Of a stretch of 64,000 bases of DNA, positions 1 through 7,515 are shown piece by piece. The position numbers and the translations under genes are program-made. Every line of letters begins with the position of its first letter. Positions within the stretch are counted from its first letter, which is position 1. The DNA comes from Desulfococcus sp041737845 (GTDB lineage Bacteria; Desulfobacterota; Desulfobacteria; Desulfobacterales; Desulfococcaceae): positions 62,001 to 126,000 of the forward strand of contig NZ_JBGSQX010000147.1 of assembly GCF_041737845.1 (NCBI RefSeq), in the 5' to 3' direction. Under the pieces are notes generated by a model, which did no database searches, was not told where the DNA came from, and saw only the letters and a list, made by a program, of their open reading frames with translations.

Positions 1-219
1 TCCCTGGGCGCCATTGCCCGGATTTTCCAGGAGGGGATCGATCAGGGTGTCTTCATTGATGAGCACCCCATCGCCCTGGCCGATATCTTCTGGTCGATGT
101 TTTCCGGCGTCGTTCTGTGGGAATCCAGCAAAAGCATCATCAACGACAACAAAAACTACCTGAAGGAAACCCTGAAAATCGCCTTCGAGATCTTTGCCCG
201 CGGCTTAAAGAAGGTGTGA
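1..219 (+). CDS. TetR/AcrR-type regulator, C-terminal end (partial)
   Basis: The window opens inside a gene read in frame 1, ending at TGA 217-219 (72 residues visible). The peptide is helical and hydrophobic, with a segment reading DIFWSMFSGVVLWESS and ending in an FARGLKKV tail. This resembles the C-terminal ligand-binding/dimerisation domain of TetR-family repressors, where such a helix precedes a short basic end. The DNA-binding domain is outside the window, so neither ligand nor target can be given. It is convergent with the acyl-CoA ligase gene, 55 bp away. It could be another all-helical regulator. Confidence 0.6.
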   Translation, partial: SLGAIARIFQEGIDQGVFIDEHPIALADIFWSMFSGVVLWESSKSIINDNKNYLKETLKIAFEIFARGLKKV

Positions 220-274
220 CCCGGAACGCAGCCCCCCGGATCCGGCGGCCCTGAACCGCGATCCGCAGGCCCGT

Positions 275-1924
275 CTAATGGCGATCCGGAAACATCGCCA
301 CGGACATCTCCCGCAGGACGAACTTCTGAACCTTTCCGCTGGCCGTCATTGGATAATCGTCTACAAACCCCACATACCTCGGAATCTTGTAGCGGCTGAT
401 CCTCCCCCGGCAGAAATCCCGGACATCCTCGGGCTCCAGGCGGAAGCCCTTCTTGAGCTTGATGAAAGCGCCGATCTCCTCGCCGTATTTCGGACTGGGC
501 ACACCGGCGACCTGCACGTCGGCGATGCCTTCCATCTGGAAAAGAAACTCCTCGATCTCCCTGGGATAGATGTTCTCTCCGCCGCGGATGATCATGTCCT
601 TGTGGCGCCCCGTGATGCTCAGGTAGCCGTTTTCATCCATGACGCCCAGGTCGCCCGAATGGAGCCAGCCGTCTTCATCGATGGCGTCGGCCGTCGCCTC
701 CGGCATCCTGTAATACCCCTTCATGACGCTGTAGCCGCGGCAGCACACCTCGCCCTGCGTCCCTGGCGGTAAAACCGCGCCGGTCTTCGGGTCGACGATT
801 TTGACCTCGATGCCCGGCAAGGCGCGTCCGACGGATTCCACGCGGCGGCGGATATCATCCTCGGCCCGGGTCTGGGTGATCACCGGCGACGCCTCGGTGA
901 GGCCGTAGCAGATGGTGATCTCCTTCATGTACATCCGGTCGATCACCTGCCTCATGATTTCAATGGGGCAGGGCGATCCCGCCATGATGCCGGTCCGGAG
1001 CGAACTGAAATCGAACTTGCTGAAGAGCTTGTGCTGCAGGATCGCGATGAACATGGTGGGGACCCCGTAGAGGGCCGTGCATTTTTCTTGCTCCACCGAT
1101 GCCATGACGTCCACCGGGTCGAACCCCTCCACAAACACCATGGTGGCCGCATGGGAGACCGCGCCCAGGACCCCCATGACGCAGCCGAAGCAATGGAAGA
1201 GCGGCACCGGGATGCAGATCCTGTCGGCCGGGGTGAACCGCTGGTTCTCCCCCACCCGGAAGCCGTTGTTGGCGATGTTGACATGGGTCAGCATCACGCC
1301 CTTGGGAAAGCCAGTGGTCCCCGAGGTGTACTGCATGTTGACCACGTCGCGGGGGGCCACTGCCTCCTGGCGCTCCTGAAAGGCCGCTTCGGGGGTCATG
1401 ACGCCCAGGGCCATGATTTCCGGAATGGAATACATGCCCCGGTGCTTTTCCTGGCCTAAAAAGCAGACGCGCTTCAGGAAGGGAAACGCCGGGCTGGTGA
1501 GGTAGCCCCGCTCCTGGTGCTTCAATTCGGGCACCAGGTCGTAGACCGTCCCCACGTAGTCCGTGTCCCGAAACCCGTCGATGATGAACAGGGTTTCGGT
1601 CTCGGACTGCTTCAGGAGGTAAGCCAGCTCGCTCGATTTGTAGCTGGTGTTGACCGTGAGGAGTACGGCCCCGATTTTGGCCGTCGCGAACTGGAGCGCC
1701 ACCCAGCAGGGAACGCTCGTGGCCCAGATGGCCACCTTTTCGCCCCGCTCGACACCGAGGGCCATGAGGCCTCTGGCGAAGCCGTCGACCAGCCGGCCGA
1801 AATCCCGGTAGGTCAGGCGGAACCCCCGATCCGCGTAGATGACGGCTTCGTTGTCCGGATGGCCGGCGACGGCCTGATCCAGCAGCCTCCCCAGGGTAAT
1901 TTCCTTCACATCGCACGTGGTCAT
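275..1924 (-). CDS. Fatty acyl-CoA synthetase (AMP-dependent ligase, ACSF2/FadD-like)
   Basis: This 549-residue ligase belongs to the AMP-forming acyl-CoA synthetase family, which activates a carboxylic acid to its acyl-CoA through an acyl-adenylate. The signature loop YTSGTTGFPKG is at residues 199-209. The C-terminal swinging domain ends with SGKVQKF, whose Lys near residue 531 is the usual adenylation lysine. The length is normal for medium/long-chain ligases, and the closest resemblance is to the ACSF2 type. ATG 1922-1924 was chosen because GGAGGAAC stands just upstream; the open frame continues further 5' but only as read-through into the neighbouring gene. The cupin regulator gene lies 19 bp upstream on the same strand, so the two are probably co-transcribed. 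The acid substrate cannot be read from sequence. Confidence 0.9.
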   Translation of the reverse strand: MTTCDVKEITLGRLLDQAVAGHPDNEAVIYADRGFRLTYRDFGRLVDGFARGLMALGVERGEKVAIWATSVPCWVALQFATAKIGAVLLTVNTSYKSSELAYLLKQSETETLFIIDGFRDTDYVGTVYDLVPELKHQERGYLTSPAFPFLKRVCFLGQEKHRGMYSIPEIMALGVMTPEAAFQERQEAVAPRDVVNMQYTSGTTGFPKGVMLTHVNIANNGFRVGENQRFTPADRICIPVPLFHCFGCVMGVLGAVSHAATMVFVEGFDPVDVMASVEQEKCTALYGVPTMFIAILQHKLFSKFDFSSLRTGIMAGSPCPIEIMRQVIDRMYMKEITICYGLTEASPVITQTRAEDDIRRRVESVGRALPGIEVKIVDPKTGAVLPPGTQGEVCCRGYSVMKGYYRMPEATADAIDEDGWLHSGDLGVMDENGYLSITGRHKDMIIRGGENIYPREIEEFLFQMEGIADVQVAGVPSPKYGEEIGAFIKLKKGFRLEPEDVRDFCRGRISRYKIPRYVGFVDDYPMTASGKVQKFVLREMSVAMFPDRH

Positions 1925-1943
1925 GAATGTTCCTCCGCAGCCG

Positions 1944-2513
1944 CTATTCTGGAAAATAGAGCACCGCATAGATGCTTGCGGCCGTGTCGCCCGCCGATCC
2001 AACATGATGGGGGACGACCGAATTGTAGTAGATGCAGTCGCCCGGCCCCAGCCGGTGGGTCTCCTTGCCGTAGACGATCTCGATCTCGCCGTCGACCACC
2101 ACGATGAACTCCTCGCCTTCGTGGGAGGAGAGGGTTTTCTCCATGGCCGATTCCGGCAGGATTTCCACAAAGAAGGGCTCCATATGGCGGTCGGTCTTCC
2201 CGCGCCCCAGGGAATAAAACCGGGCGGCCGCCGGCTTGTCCCTGGCGCGAAGCATGCTGAGTTCCCCCTTGCGCTCCGATTTTCGGATGACGAGCGGATC
2301 GCAGCCGACCTGGTCATCCAGAAAGGTCCCCAGCCGGACCCCCAGTGAGCGCGCTATCTTCAACAGCGGTCCGAGGGAGGGGTAGAGATCCTCTTCCTGG
2401 ACGCGCTTCAGGAATCCTATCGCAAGGCCGGTTCTTTCGGCGAGCGCTTCGATGGAGATCCCTTTCTGTTCCATGGTTTTCATGATTCGTGTGCCGATTT
2501 TGTCTGGATTCAT
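1944..2513 (-). CDS. XRE-type HTH regulator with C-terminal cupin domain
   Basis: The protein has 189 residues. An N-terminal Cro/C1-type helix-turn-helix (about residues 5-65, with AERTGLAIGFLKRVQ as the recognition region) is joined to a cupin barrel (about 110-189; motifs SSHEGEEFIVVVDGEIE and GPGDCIYYNSVVPHH). This architecture is common for small-molecule-sensing repressors. ATG 2511-2513 has AGGAGG at good spacing; the longer frame upstream is read-through across a repeat. It is the first gene before the acyl-CoA ligase and likely controls it. Such cupin regulators often sit beside acyl-CoA metabolism genes, but the effector is unknown. Confidence 0.88.
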   Translation of the reverse strand: MNPDKIGTRIMKTMEQKGISIEALAERTGLAIGFLKRVQEEDLYPSLGPLLKIARSLGVRLGTFLDDQVGCDPLVIRKSERKGELSMLRARDKPAAARFYSLGRGKTDRHMEPFFVEILPESAMEKTLSSHEGEEFIVVVDGEIEIVYGKETHRLGPGDCIYYNSVVPHHVGSAGDTAASIYAVLYFPE

Positions 2514-2602
2514 GTCGTTCCTCCTGAAGAGCCCCTCATCGGACTGATTTTTGGCGCAAAGGCGCTGTCTATACCAGCGATCCATTTTGCGGAAAAGGAA
2601 AA

Positions 2603-2764
2603 AATGATGGATTCGCAAAAAGTCGATTTTCAGACGGTTTCGCAAAAAGGCCGAGATCAAGGCTTGCGAATCCCGAGGAATGAGGCGTACTGATAGTACG
2701 CCGCAGTGACGAGGGATGAAGCGCAACGCAGACATCGGCCTTTTTGCGAAAGCGTCAAAAAATG
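2603..2764. repeat. Dispersed hairpin repeat, copy 1
   Basis: This element of about 160 bp recurs at 43722-43880 with roughly nine in ten positions the same by eye. It contains a near-perfect long inverted repeat: GACGGTTTCGCAAAAAGG (2633-2650) pairs with CCTTTTTGCGAAAGCGTC (2739-2756). Nested inside is a small palindrome GCGTACTGATAGTACGC (2685-2701). There is no coding capacity. It lies 90 bp upstream of the cupin regulator start, in the same orientation to that gene as copy 2 is to its own downstream gene. It occupies most of the 311-bp gap 2514-2824. It looks like a MITE- or REPIN-like non-autonomous element. Confidence 0.85.
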
Positions 2765-2824
2765 AAACCGGGCCGACGGATCCGCCGGGGGGCGGCCGTC
2801 GGCCCGTCCGGGAAGGAGCGTTTG

Positions 2825-4084
2825 CTAAAGGTGAAGGAGGTCCTGCGTGAAATCGAGGGTTGCGAAATAATCCTCGGGGGTCTCCGCCCGGCGGATCCTC
2901 TCCGTCGTCCCGTCGTCCCGGAGAAGCAGCTCCTGGGGCCTCAGCTTGCCGTTGTAATTGAACCCCATGGAATGGCCGTGGGCCCCCGTGTCGTGGATGA
3001 CCAGAATGTCCCCTTCATCGATGGGCGGCAGGCTCCGCTGAACGGCGAATTTGTCGTTGTTTTCACACAGCGACCCGACCACGTCCACGACCTCGGTGCC
3101 GACCGCCCCGTCCTTGCCCAAAACGTCGATGTGGTGATAGGCCCCGTACATGCCCGGGCGCATCAGCGCGGACATGCAGGCGTCGACCCCCACGTATTTC
3201 CGGTAGATCTCCTTCCGGTTGATGGCGGTCGTGACCAGAACGCCGTGGGGGCCGCTCATATAGCGCCCGCTTTCCATGTAGAGCCTTGGCGCATATCCGT
3301 TTTTTCGCCGGAACCGGCCTATGCTTCCGGTGATCTCCCGGGCCATGGCCTCAAGGTCCAGGGGGGCGTCCTCCGGGCGGTAGGGGATTCCCAGGCCGCC
3401 CCCGATGTTGATGAATTCGAAGATGATGCCGGTCTCGGAATGGATCCATTCGATGAGGGAGAGCAGCATGTCGGCGGTCTGAACCATGTAGGCATGGTTG
3501 CGTTCGTTGGAGGCCAGCATGGTGTGAAGACCGAACCGCCGGACGCCCATCTGCCGGGCCGTTCGGTAGGCGTCCACGATCTGGTCGTGGCTGACGCCGT
3601 ACTTGGCCTCGACGGGGTTGCCGATGATGTCGTTTCCCGTTCTCCTGGGCCCGGGATTGTAGCGGAAGCTGACCAGCTCGGGAAGCCGGGGGATCTTGGG
3701 CAGAAGGGTGATATCGTCTAAGTTGAGGATAGCGCCCCCCGCCTCCTGGGCGAAGCGGAATTCCTCCAGGCTCGTGTTGTTGGAGGTGAACATGATGTCG
3801 TCCGGCGCAGCCCCGACCCTGCGGCTCAGCATCAGCTCCGTGATGGAGCTGCAGTCGAACCCGAAGCCCATGCTCTTCATGATCTCGAGGATCCGGGGGT
3901 TCGGAAGGGCTTTCACGGCAAAAAATTCCTTGAAGCCGGGGGCTCCGGAAAAGGCGTTCTGAAGATCGCGGCCCGTGTCGCGCAGGCCGGCTTCATCGTA
4001 TATGTGAAACGGGGTTCCGTAATGAGAGGCGATCTGCTCCAACACGGGAAACAGGCGATCTTTGAATGCGATGGACATTGGCAT
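2825..4084 (-). CDS. lysA: Diaminopimelate decarboxylase-like PLP enzyme
   Basis: This is a 419-residue fold-III PLP decarboxylase. The PLP lysine is Lys58 in FFAVKALPNP, the phosphate-binding loop is GGGLGIPY, the ESGRY segment is present, CENNDKFA carries the inter-subunit active-site Cys, and a C-terminal GAHGHSMGFNYN segment closes the site. This set fits meso-diaminopimelate decarboxylase (last step of lysine synthesis) better than ornithine or arginine decarboxylases. The start at ATG 4082-4084 follows AAGGAG; a second in-frame ATG two codons later is possible. An Lrp/AsnC regulator gene lies 38 bp upstream on the same strand. A different diamino-acid substrate cannot be excluded. Confidence 0.85.
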   Translation of the reverse strand: MPMSIAFKDRLFPVLEQIASHYGTPFHIYDEAGLRDTGRDLQNAFSGAPGFKEFFAVKALPNPRILEIMKSMGFGFDCSSITELMLSRRVGAAPDDIMFTSNNTSLEEFRFAQEAGGAILNLDDITLLPKIPRLPELVSFRYNPGPRRTGNDIIGNPVEAKYGVSHDQIVDAYRTARQMGVRRFGLHTMLASNERNHAYMVQTADMLLSLIEWIHSETGIIFEFINIGGGLGIPYRPEDAPLDLEAMAREITGSIGRFRRKNGYAPRLYMESGRYMSGPHGVLVTTAINRKEIYRKYVGVDACMSALMRPGMYGAYHHIDVLGKDGAVGTEVVDVVGSLCENNDKFAVQRSLPPIDEGDILVIHDTGAHGHSMGFNYNGKLRPQELLLRDDGTTERIRRAETPEDYFATLDFTQDLLHL

Positions 4085-4122
4085 GGCAGGGGATCTCCTT
4101 TGCACGTAAGGATGGTTGTGCG

Positions 4123-4599
4123 TTATTCATCCGGCAGGATCCCCGAGATGGGAAACCGTGCCGTTTCTTTGTGGGTGGAAAGCACCGTCAGGGTGCGGGT
4201 CGACAGGATGCCGGGAATGGATCTGATTCGCTCCCGCAGGAGCGCGCCCAGCTCCTGATGATCCGCGGCGCGCAGTTTCAGGAGAAGGCAGTCCTCTCCG
4301 GCGACCTCATGGACCTCCTGCACCTCCGGCATTGCAGCCAGGGTATCGGGAATGGGCGTCCGCTCCGGATGGGGGTGTCCGTCGGTCTTGATGAAGATGA
4401 ACGCGATGAGCCGGCGGTTGAACCGCTCCGGATTCAGCCGGACCTCGTATCCGTCGATGATGCCCTGCTTCTCGAGCTTGCGAATCCGTTCGAGCACGGC
4501 CGAGGGGGCCATGCCCACCTGCCGGGCCACCTCGACGTTGGGTATCCTGGCCTTTTCCAGAAGAATATTCAGAATATTTAAACTTATTTCATCTATCAT
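4123..4599 (-). CDS. Lrp/AsnC-family transcriptional regulator
   Basis: The protein has 158 residues, the standard Lrp length. An N-terminal winged helix (about residues 2-60, with EVARQVGMAPSAVLERIRKL) precedes an RAM/ACT-like ligand-binding domain (about 68-150, with HEVAGEDCLLLKL). Family members sense amino acids and act on nearby genes. It is the first gene before lysA, 38 bp away, so a role in lysine-linked control is a reasonable inference. A promoter-like sequence stands just upstream (4622-4652). The start is the only reasonable ATG and is close to AT-rich leader DNA. Confidence 0.88.
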   Translation of the reverse strand: MIDEISLNILNILLEKARIPNVEVARQVGMAPSAVLERIRKLEKQGIIDGYEVRLNPERFNRRLIAFIFIKTDGHPHPERTPIPDTLAAMPEVQEVHEVAGEDCLLLKLRAADHQELGALLRERIRSIPGILSTRTLTVLSTHKETARFPISGILPDE

Positions 4600-4621
4600 T
4601 CTTAAAAAATCCTATTTTTGT

Positions 4622-4652
4622 ACCATATGTTCTAAAAATTTGGGTTTGTCAA
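4622..4652 (-). promoter_or_regulatory. Putative sigma-70 promoter for the lrp-lysA operon
   Basis: On the minus strand a perfect TTGACA (plus-strand 4647-4652) is followed, 17-19 bp later, by the AT-rich CATATGGT that can serve as a -10. The region is clearly more AT-rich than its surroundings and lies about 25-50 bp before the lrp start. The -10 is weak, so the call is tentative. Confidence 0.45.
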
Positions 4653-4747
4653 GAATATAATGCTGCGGCGCAGATCGCCGCGCCGATCCTGTCGGCCTGC
4701 GCCTGCTTCACGGGATCGGGGAGGGATCCAGGCCGCGGCCCGGGCGA

Positions 4748-5767
4748 TCAGTTCGTATGGGGTGTCTGTGAACCGCGGGGAAAGAATTTGACGTTGAAGT
4801 CGAACCCGCGGGTTTCGAAGAGCGACAGGCAGATATCGACGATCAGCGGGTCGTAGATGACGCCGCGTCCATTTCGAAGCTCCGCCATGGCGGTTTCTGT
4901 GCCCAAAGCCTGCCGGTAGGGGCGGAAAGAGGAGATGGCCTCGGCCACGTCGGCCACGGCAAGGATGCGGGCCTCCAGGATGATCTCGCCGCCTGCGAGC
5001 CCCCGGGGATATCCGGATCCGTCGAGGCGTTCGTGGTGCTGGTGGATGGCCTGTGTGATCGGCCAGGGGAAATCGATGTTTTTCAGAATCTCATATGCCG
5101 TCTCGGGATGCTGGCGGATGATGGCGATTTCATGCTCCGAGAGCCGCCCCGGCTTGTTGAGGATGCTCGCGGGGACGTTGATCTTCCCCAGGTCGTGGAT
5201 GGCGGCGGCCATACGGAGGCCCTGGATGCATTCCCAGCCGAGGCCGAGTTCGGTGCCGATCACGCGGCACAGTTTGGCGACGCGCCGCTGGTGCCCCGCG
5301 GTATACGGGTCCCGTTTCTCGATGGTGAGGGACATGGCCTGGATGATGCCGCCCATGGCTTTCCTCAGTCGCTCGCTGCTCTCGACCAGTGCCGTCCGGG
5401 TCGTCTTGAGGATGCTTGCATCGGTGAAGCTTTCGATGATTCCGGTGAGGCGGCCTGCGTCGTCCTTCAGGGCGCTTACCATAACGTTGCAGGTGGAAAC
5501 GCTGCCGCACTTGCAGTGCTGTTCTTCATCATAGGGGATCCGGTCTTCCCCCCGGGAGATTCGGTTCAGGGGGCAGGCGATTTCATGGCAGAGGGGGCCG
5601 GTGAAGAGATCGAAGCACTTCTTTCCGATTGCCTGGCGGTCGTCAATCTTCCACAGGGCTGTAAACGTCCGATTCATGTAGCATATGTTGAACTCGGGGT
5701 CGATGATGATGATCCCGCTGGGCAGCGCGTCCAGCAGCCGTTTCCAGTCGGAGTGTATTTCGACCAT
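4748..5767 (-). CDS. PAS-HD-GYP protein, probable cyclic-di-GMP phosphodiesterase
   Basis: The protein has 339 residues. A PAS domain (about 10-120) is followed by an HD-GYP domain (about 145-320) with the metal-binding HDLGK motif at 191-195 and HHERLDGSGYP at 244-254. HD-GYP proteins hydrolyse cyclic di-GMP. The PAS domain is unusually rich in cysteine (C51, C60, C65, C85, C87, C93), suggesting metal or Fe-S binding or redox sensing; that is inference. ATG 5765-5767 was chosen because GGAGGAGG precedes it. No receiver or membrane segment is present. It is followed by a non-coding stretch before lrp and is probably transcribed after the sppA-like gene, 45 bp upstream. Confidence 0.88.
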   Translation of the reverse strand: MVEIHSDWKRLLDALPSGIIIIDPEFNICYMNRTFTALWKIDDRQAIGKKCFDLFTGPLCHEIACPLNRISRGEDRIPYDEEQHCKCGSVSTCNVMVSALKDDAGRLTGIIESFTDASILKTTRTALVESSERLRKAMGGIIQAMSLTIEKRDPYTAGHQRRVAKLCRVIGTELGLGWECIQGLRMAAAIHDLGKINVPASILNKPGRLSEHEIAIIRQHPETAYEILKNIDFPWPITQAIHQHHERLDGSGYPRGLAGGEIILEARILAVADVAEAISSFRPYRQALGTETAMAELRNGRGVIYDPLIVDICLSLFETRGFDFNVKFFPRGSQTPHTN

Positions 5768-5812
5768 TGCATCCTCCTCCGTCGGCATCAGCCGACGCTG
5801 TCGCCGCGATCG

Positions 5813-6970
5813 TTATGGGCGGGCGCGGCCGCCCGCGCCGTATTCAGCGCAGAGCGCTGCAGGGTCGCCGTAGTAGGCCATGGGCATGCGGCCCGCACCT
5901 AAACAGATCTGGCGCCGGGCGGCCGTCCGGAATTCCGCTTCGCTGGGTTTTCCGCCGGCTGATGAAAACAGAAGGTCCTGCCACAGCTTCGTGGGTGTCC
6001 GGCGGGGCCTTGCCAACTGGAAATCCCCGCCGACGCCGGCCATCTCCGCAAGCTTGGTGATGGCGGCATTCCGGCTCAGGGTGCCGTCGATCAGCCCCAA
6101 CTCCTGGGCCGTTCGGTTGTCGAAAATCTGCGCCCCCATCCGGTCGCGGACGGTGGTTTCAGGGATCTTGCGGTTTTCAGACACATGGCGCACAAAATTC
6201 TCGTACTCGATGTCGGCCCCCTGCTGGAGGGTCCGGATCTCTTCATCCGTGGCGCGGCGGAAGGGGTTGCCCAGGTCTTTCCCGCGGCCGGCGGAGATGA
6301 TCGTGTGTTCGATGCCGCCCCGGGTGACGATTCCGCCGCCCAGGATCCCCCCCTCGGTCGCCGTGGGCTGGTCAAAATAGGTGAGGGCCGCCCCGATCAC
6401 GCCGATGCTGCCGATATAGCTGCCGTAATCCGCGTAGATCGCATCCGCCCCGACCATGGCCATGATGCCCCCTGATGCGGACAGACCCTCGATGAACGAT
6501 AGGACGGGCTTGCCGGTCGATTTCTGGAACGCCTCGATGCCCTCGTGGATGGCCATCGATCCGAAAATCGTGCCGCCGGGGCTTTGGACATGCAGGAAAA
6601 CCCCCTTGACCTGATCGTCTTCCGCCGCCTTTTCCAGGGCCTTCTGGATGGAATAGCCGTAGGTCGCGTTGAACCACCCCATGGGCGACTGGCCGAGCTC
6701 CTGGGGCGGGCTGCCCAGGATGACCCCTTCCACGGGCAGACTGATCAGGATGTTCTGGCTCCCGTTTTTTCCGGAAATGAAGGTGTAACTCTGGTCCTCC
6801 GTTGAAACGATACCCGTTATGTCCTCTCGTGCGAGCATGGACCCCACGCCCAGTCCGGCGCTGATGAAAAAGGCTCCAAACAGAAACAGAATGACGAGAA
6901 AGCTGATGAAGGCGAAGAGGGTCATGCCGAAGATCTTGAGGGGAATCTTCCAGAATTGTGTGACGTCCAT
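5813..6970 (-). CDS. S49-family signal peptide peptidase (SppA-like)
   Basis: The protein has 385 residues with one N-terminal membrane segment (about 12-40), leaving the protease domain outside. The S49 catalytic pair can be recognised: Ser166 in GLSASGG and Lys231 in AGRGKDLGNPFR. The size matches the short (SppA36-type) peptidases rather than the duplicated E. coli form. These enzymes clear cut signal peptides from the membrane. The C-terminal 50 or so residues are low in conservation and rich in Arg and Ala. The start has GGAGAAACC upstream. The RibD-like gene is 25 bp upstream on the same strand, so an operon is likely. Confidence 0.88.
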   Translation of the reverse strand: MDVTQFWKIPLKIFGMTLFAFISFLVILFLFGAFFISAGLGVGSMLAREDITGIVSTEDQSYTFISGKNGSQNILISLPVEGVILGSPPQELGQSPMGWFNATYGYSIQKALEKAAEDDQVKGVFLHVQSPGGTIFGSMAIHEGIEAFQKSTGKPVLSFIEGLSASGGIMAMVGADAIYADYGSYIGSIGVIGAALTYFDQPTATEGGILGGGIVTRGGIEHTIISAGRGKDLGNPFRRATDEEIRTLQQGADIEYENFVRHVSENRKIPETTVRDRMGAQIFDNRTAQELGLIDGTLSRNAAITKLAEMAGVGGDFQLARPRRTPTKLWQDLLFSSAGGKPSEAEFRTAARRQICLGAGRMPMAYYGDPAALCAEYGAGGRARP

Positions 6971-6995
6971 GGTTTCTCCGTTGGTGCTTCGAGGG

Positions 6996-7499
6996 TTATT
7001 TGATCACGCGGTATTCCAGACAGACCAGGTCCGTACCGAGGCGCCGGACATCCATGAGCTTTAGGTCCATTGCGATCTCCTGGGTGAAAAGCGAGAGCCC
7101 GTATCCGAAGATGGTGGGGGAGATGGTGACGATGACCTCATCGATCAGGCCGGCCTCCGCGAAAAGGGAGTTGACCAGGGCGCCTCCGGCGAGAATGGCC
7201 TCCCGATACCCTTCCTTCTCCAGAACCTCCAGGACCTCCCGGGGAGACGCGTCCGTGAACCAGAGGTTTTCCCATTGGGAGACGCGGCGCCTGTCCCGCG
7301 TCAGAACGATGTTTTTCCGGCCGGGAAGGGGCATGCCGATCGTGTCGTAGGTCTTGGAGCCCATGATGACGGCGCCTGCCCGCCGGGTGATGGACACGAA
7401 GAGCCGTTTGTCCTCCGGTCCGGTCCAGTCCGGAAAATGATCCGGGGTCTTGCCGATCTTGCCGTCGAGGGTAATGGCCATCAACAGGATCACCTTCAT
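6996..7499 (-). CDS. RibD C-terminal/dihydrofolate reductase-like protein
   Basis: The protein has 167 residues in the dihydrofolate-reductase-like fold of the RibD C-terminal domain. It opens with MAITLDGKIG and contains AVIMGSKTYDTIGMPLPGR, ILAGGALVN and a VTISPTIFGYG segment, all typical of stand-alone YwjB/YyaP-type reductases. NADPH-dependent reduction of a pterin- or riboflavin-pathway-like substrate is the family expectation; no substrate can be assigned. ATG 7497-7499 follows GGAGAATACC; the longer open frame upstream would overlap the neighbouring GTPase gene. Confidence 0.85.
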   Translation of the reverse strand: MKVILLMAITLDGKIGKTPDHFPDWTGPEDKRLFVSITRRAGAVIMGSKTYDTIGMPLPGRKNIVLTRDRRRVSQWENLWFTDASPREVLEVLEKEGYREAILAGGALVNSLFAEAGLIDEVIVTISPTIFGYGLSLFTQEIAMDLKLMDVRRLGTDLVCLEYRVIK

Positions 7500-7515
7500 G
7501 GTATTCTCCGTCCTC

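Noticed and set aside
1944..2735. A longer N-terminus for the cupin regulator running through the repeat element
   Set aside because: The extra 74 residues are coded by the dispersed repeat and leader DNA; a strong AGGAGG stands before the internal ATG where the HTH begins.
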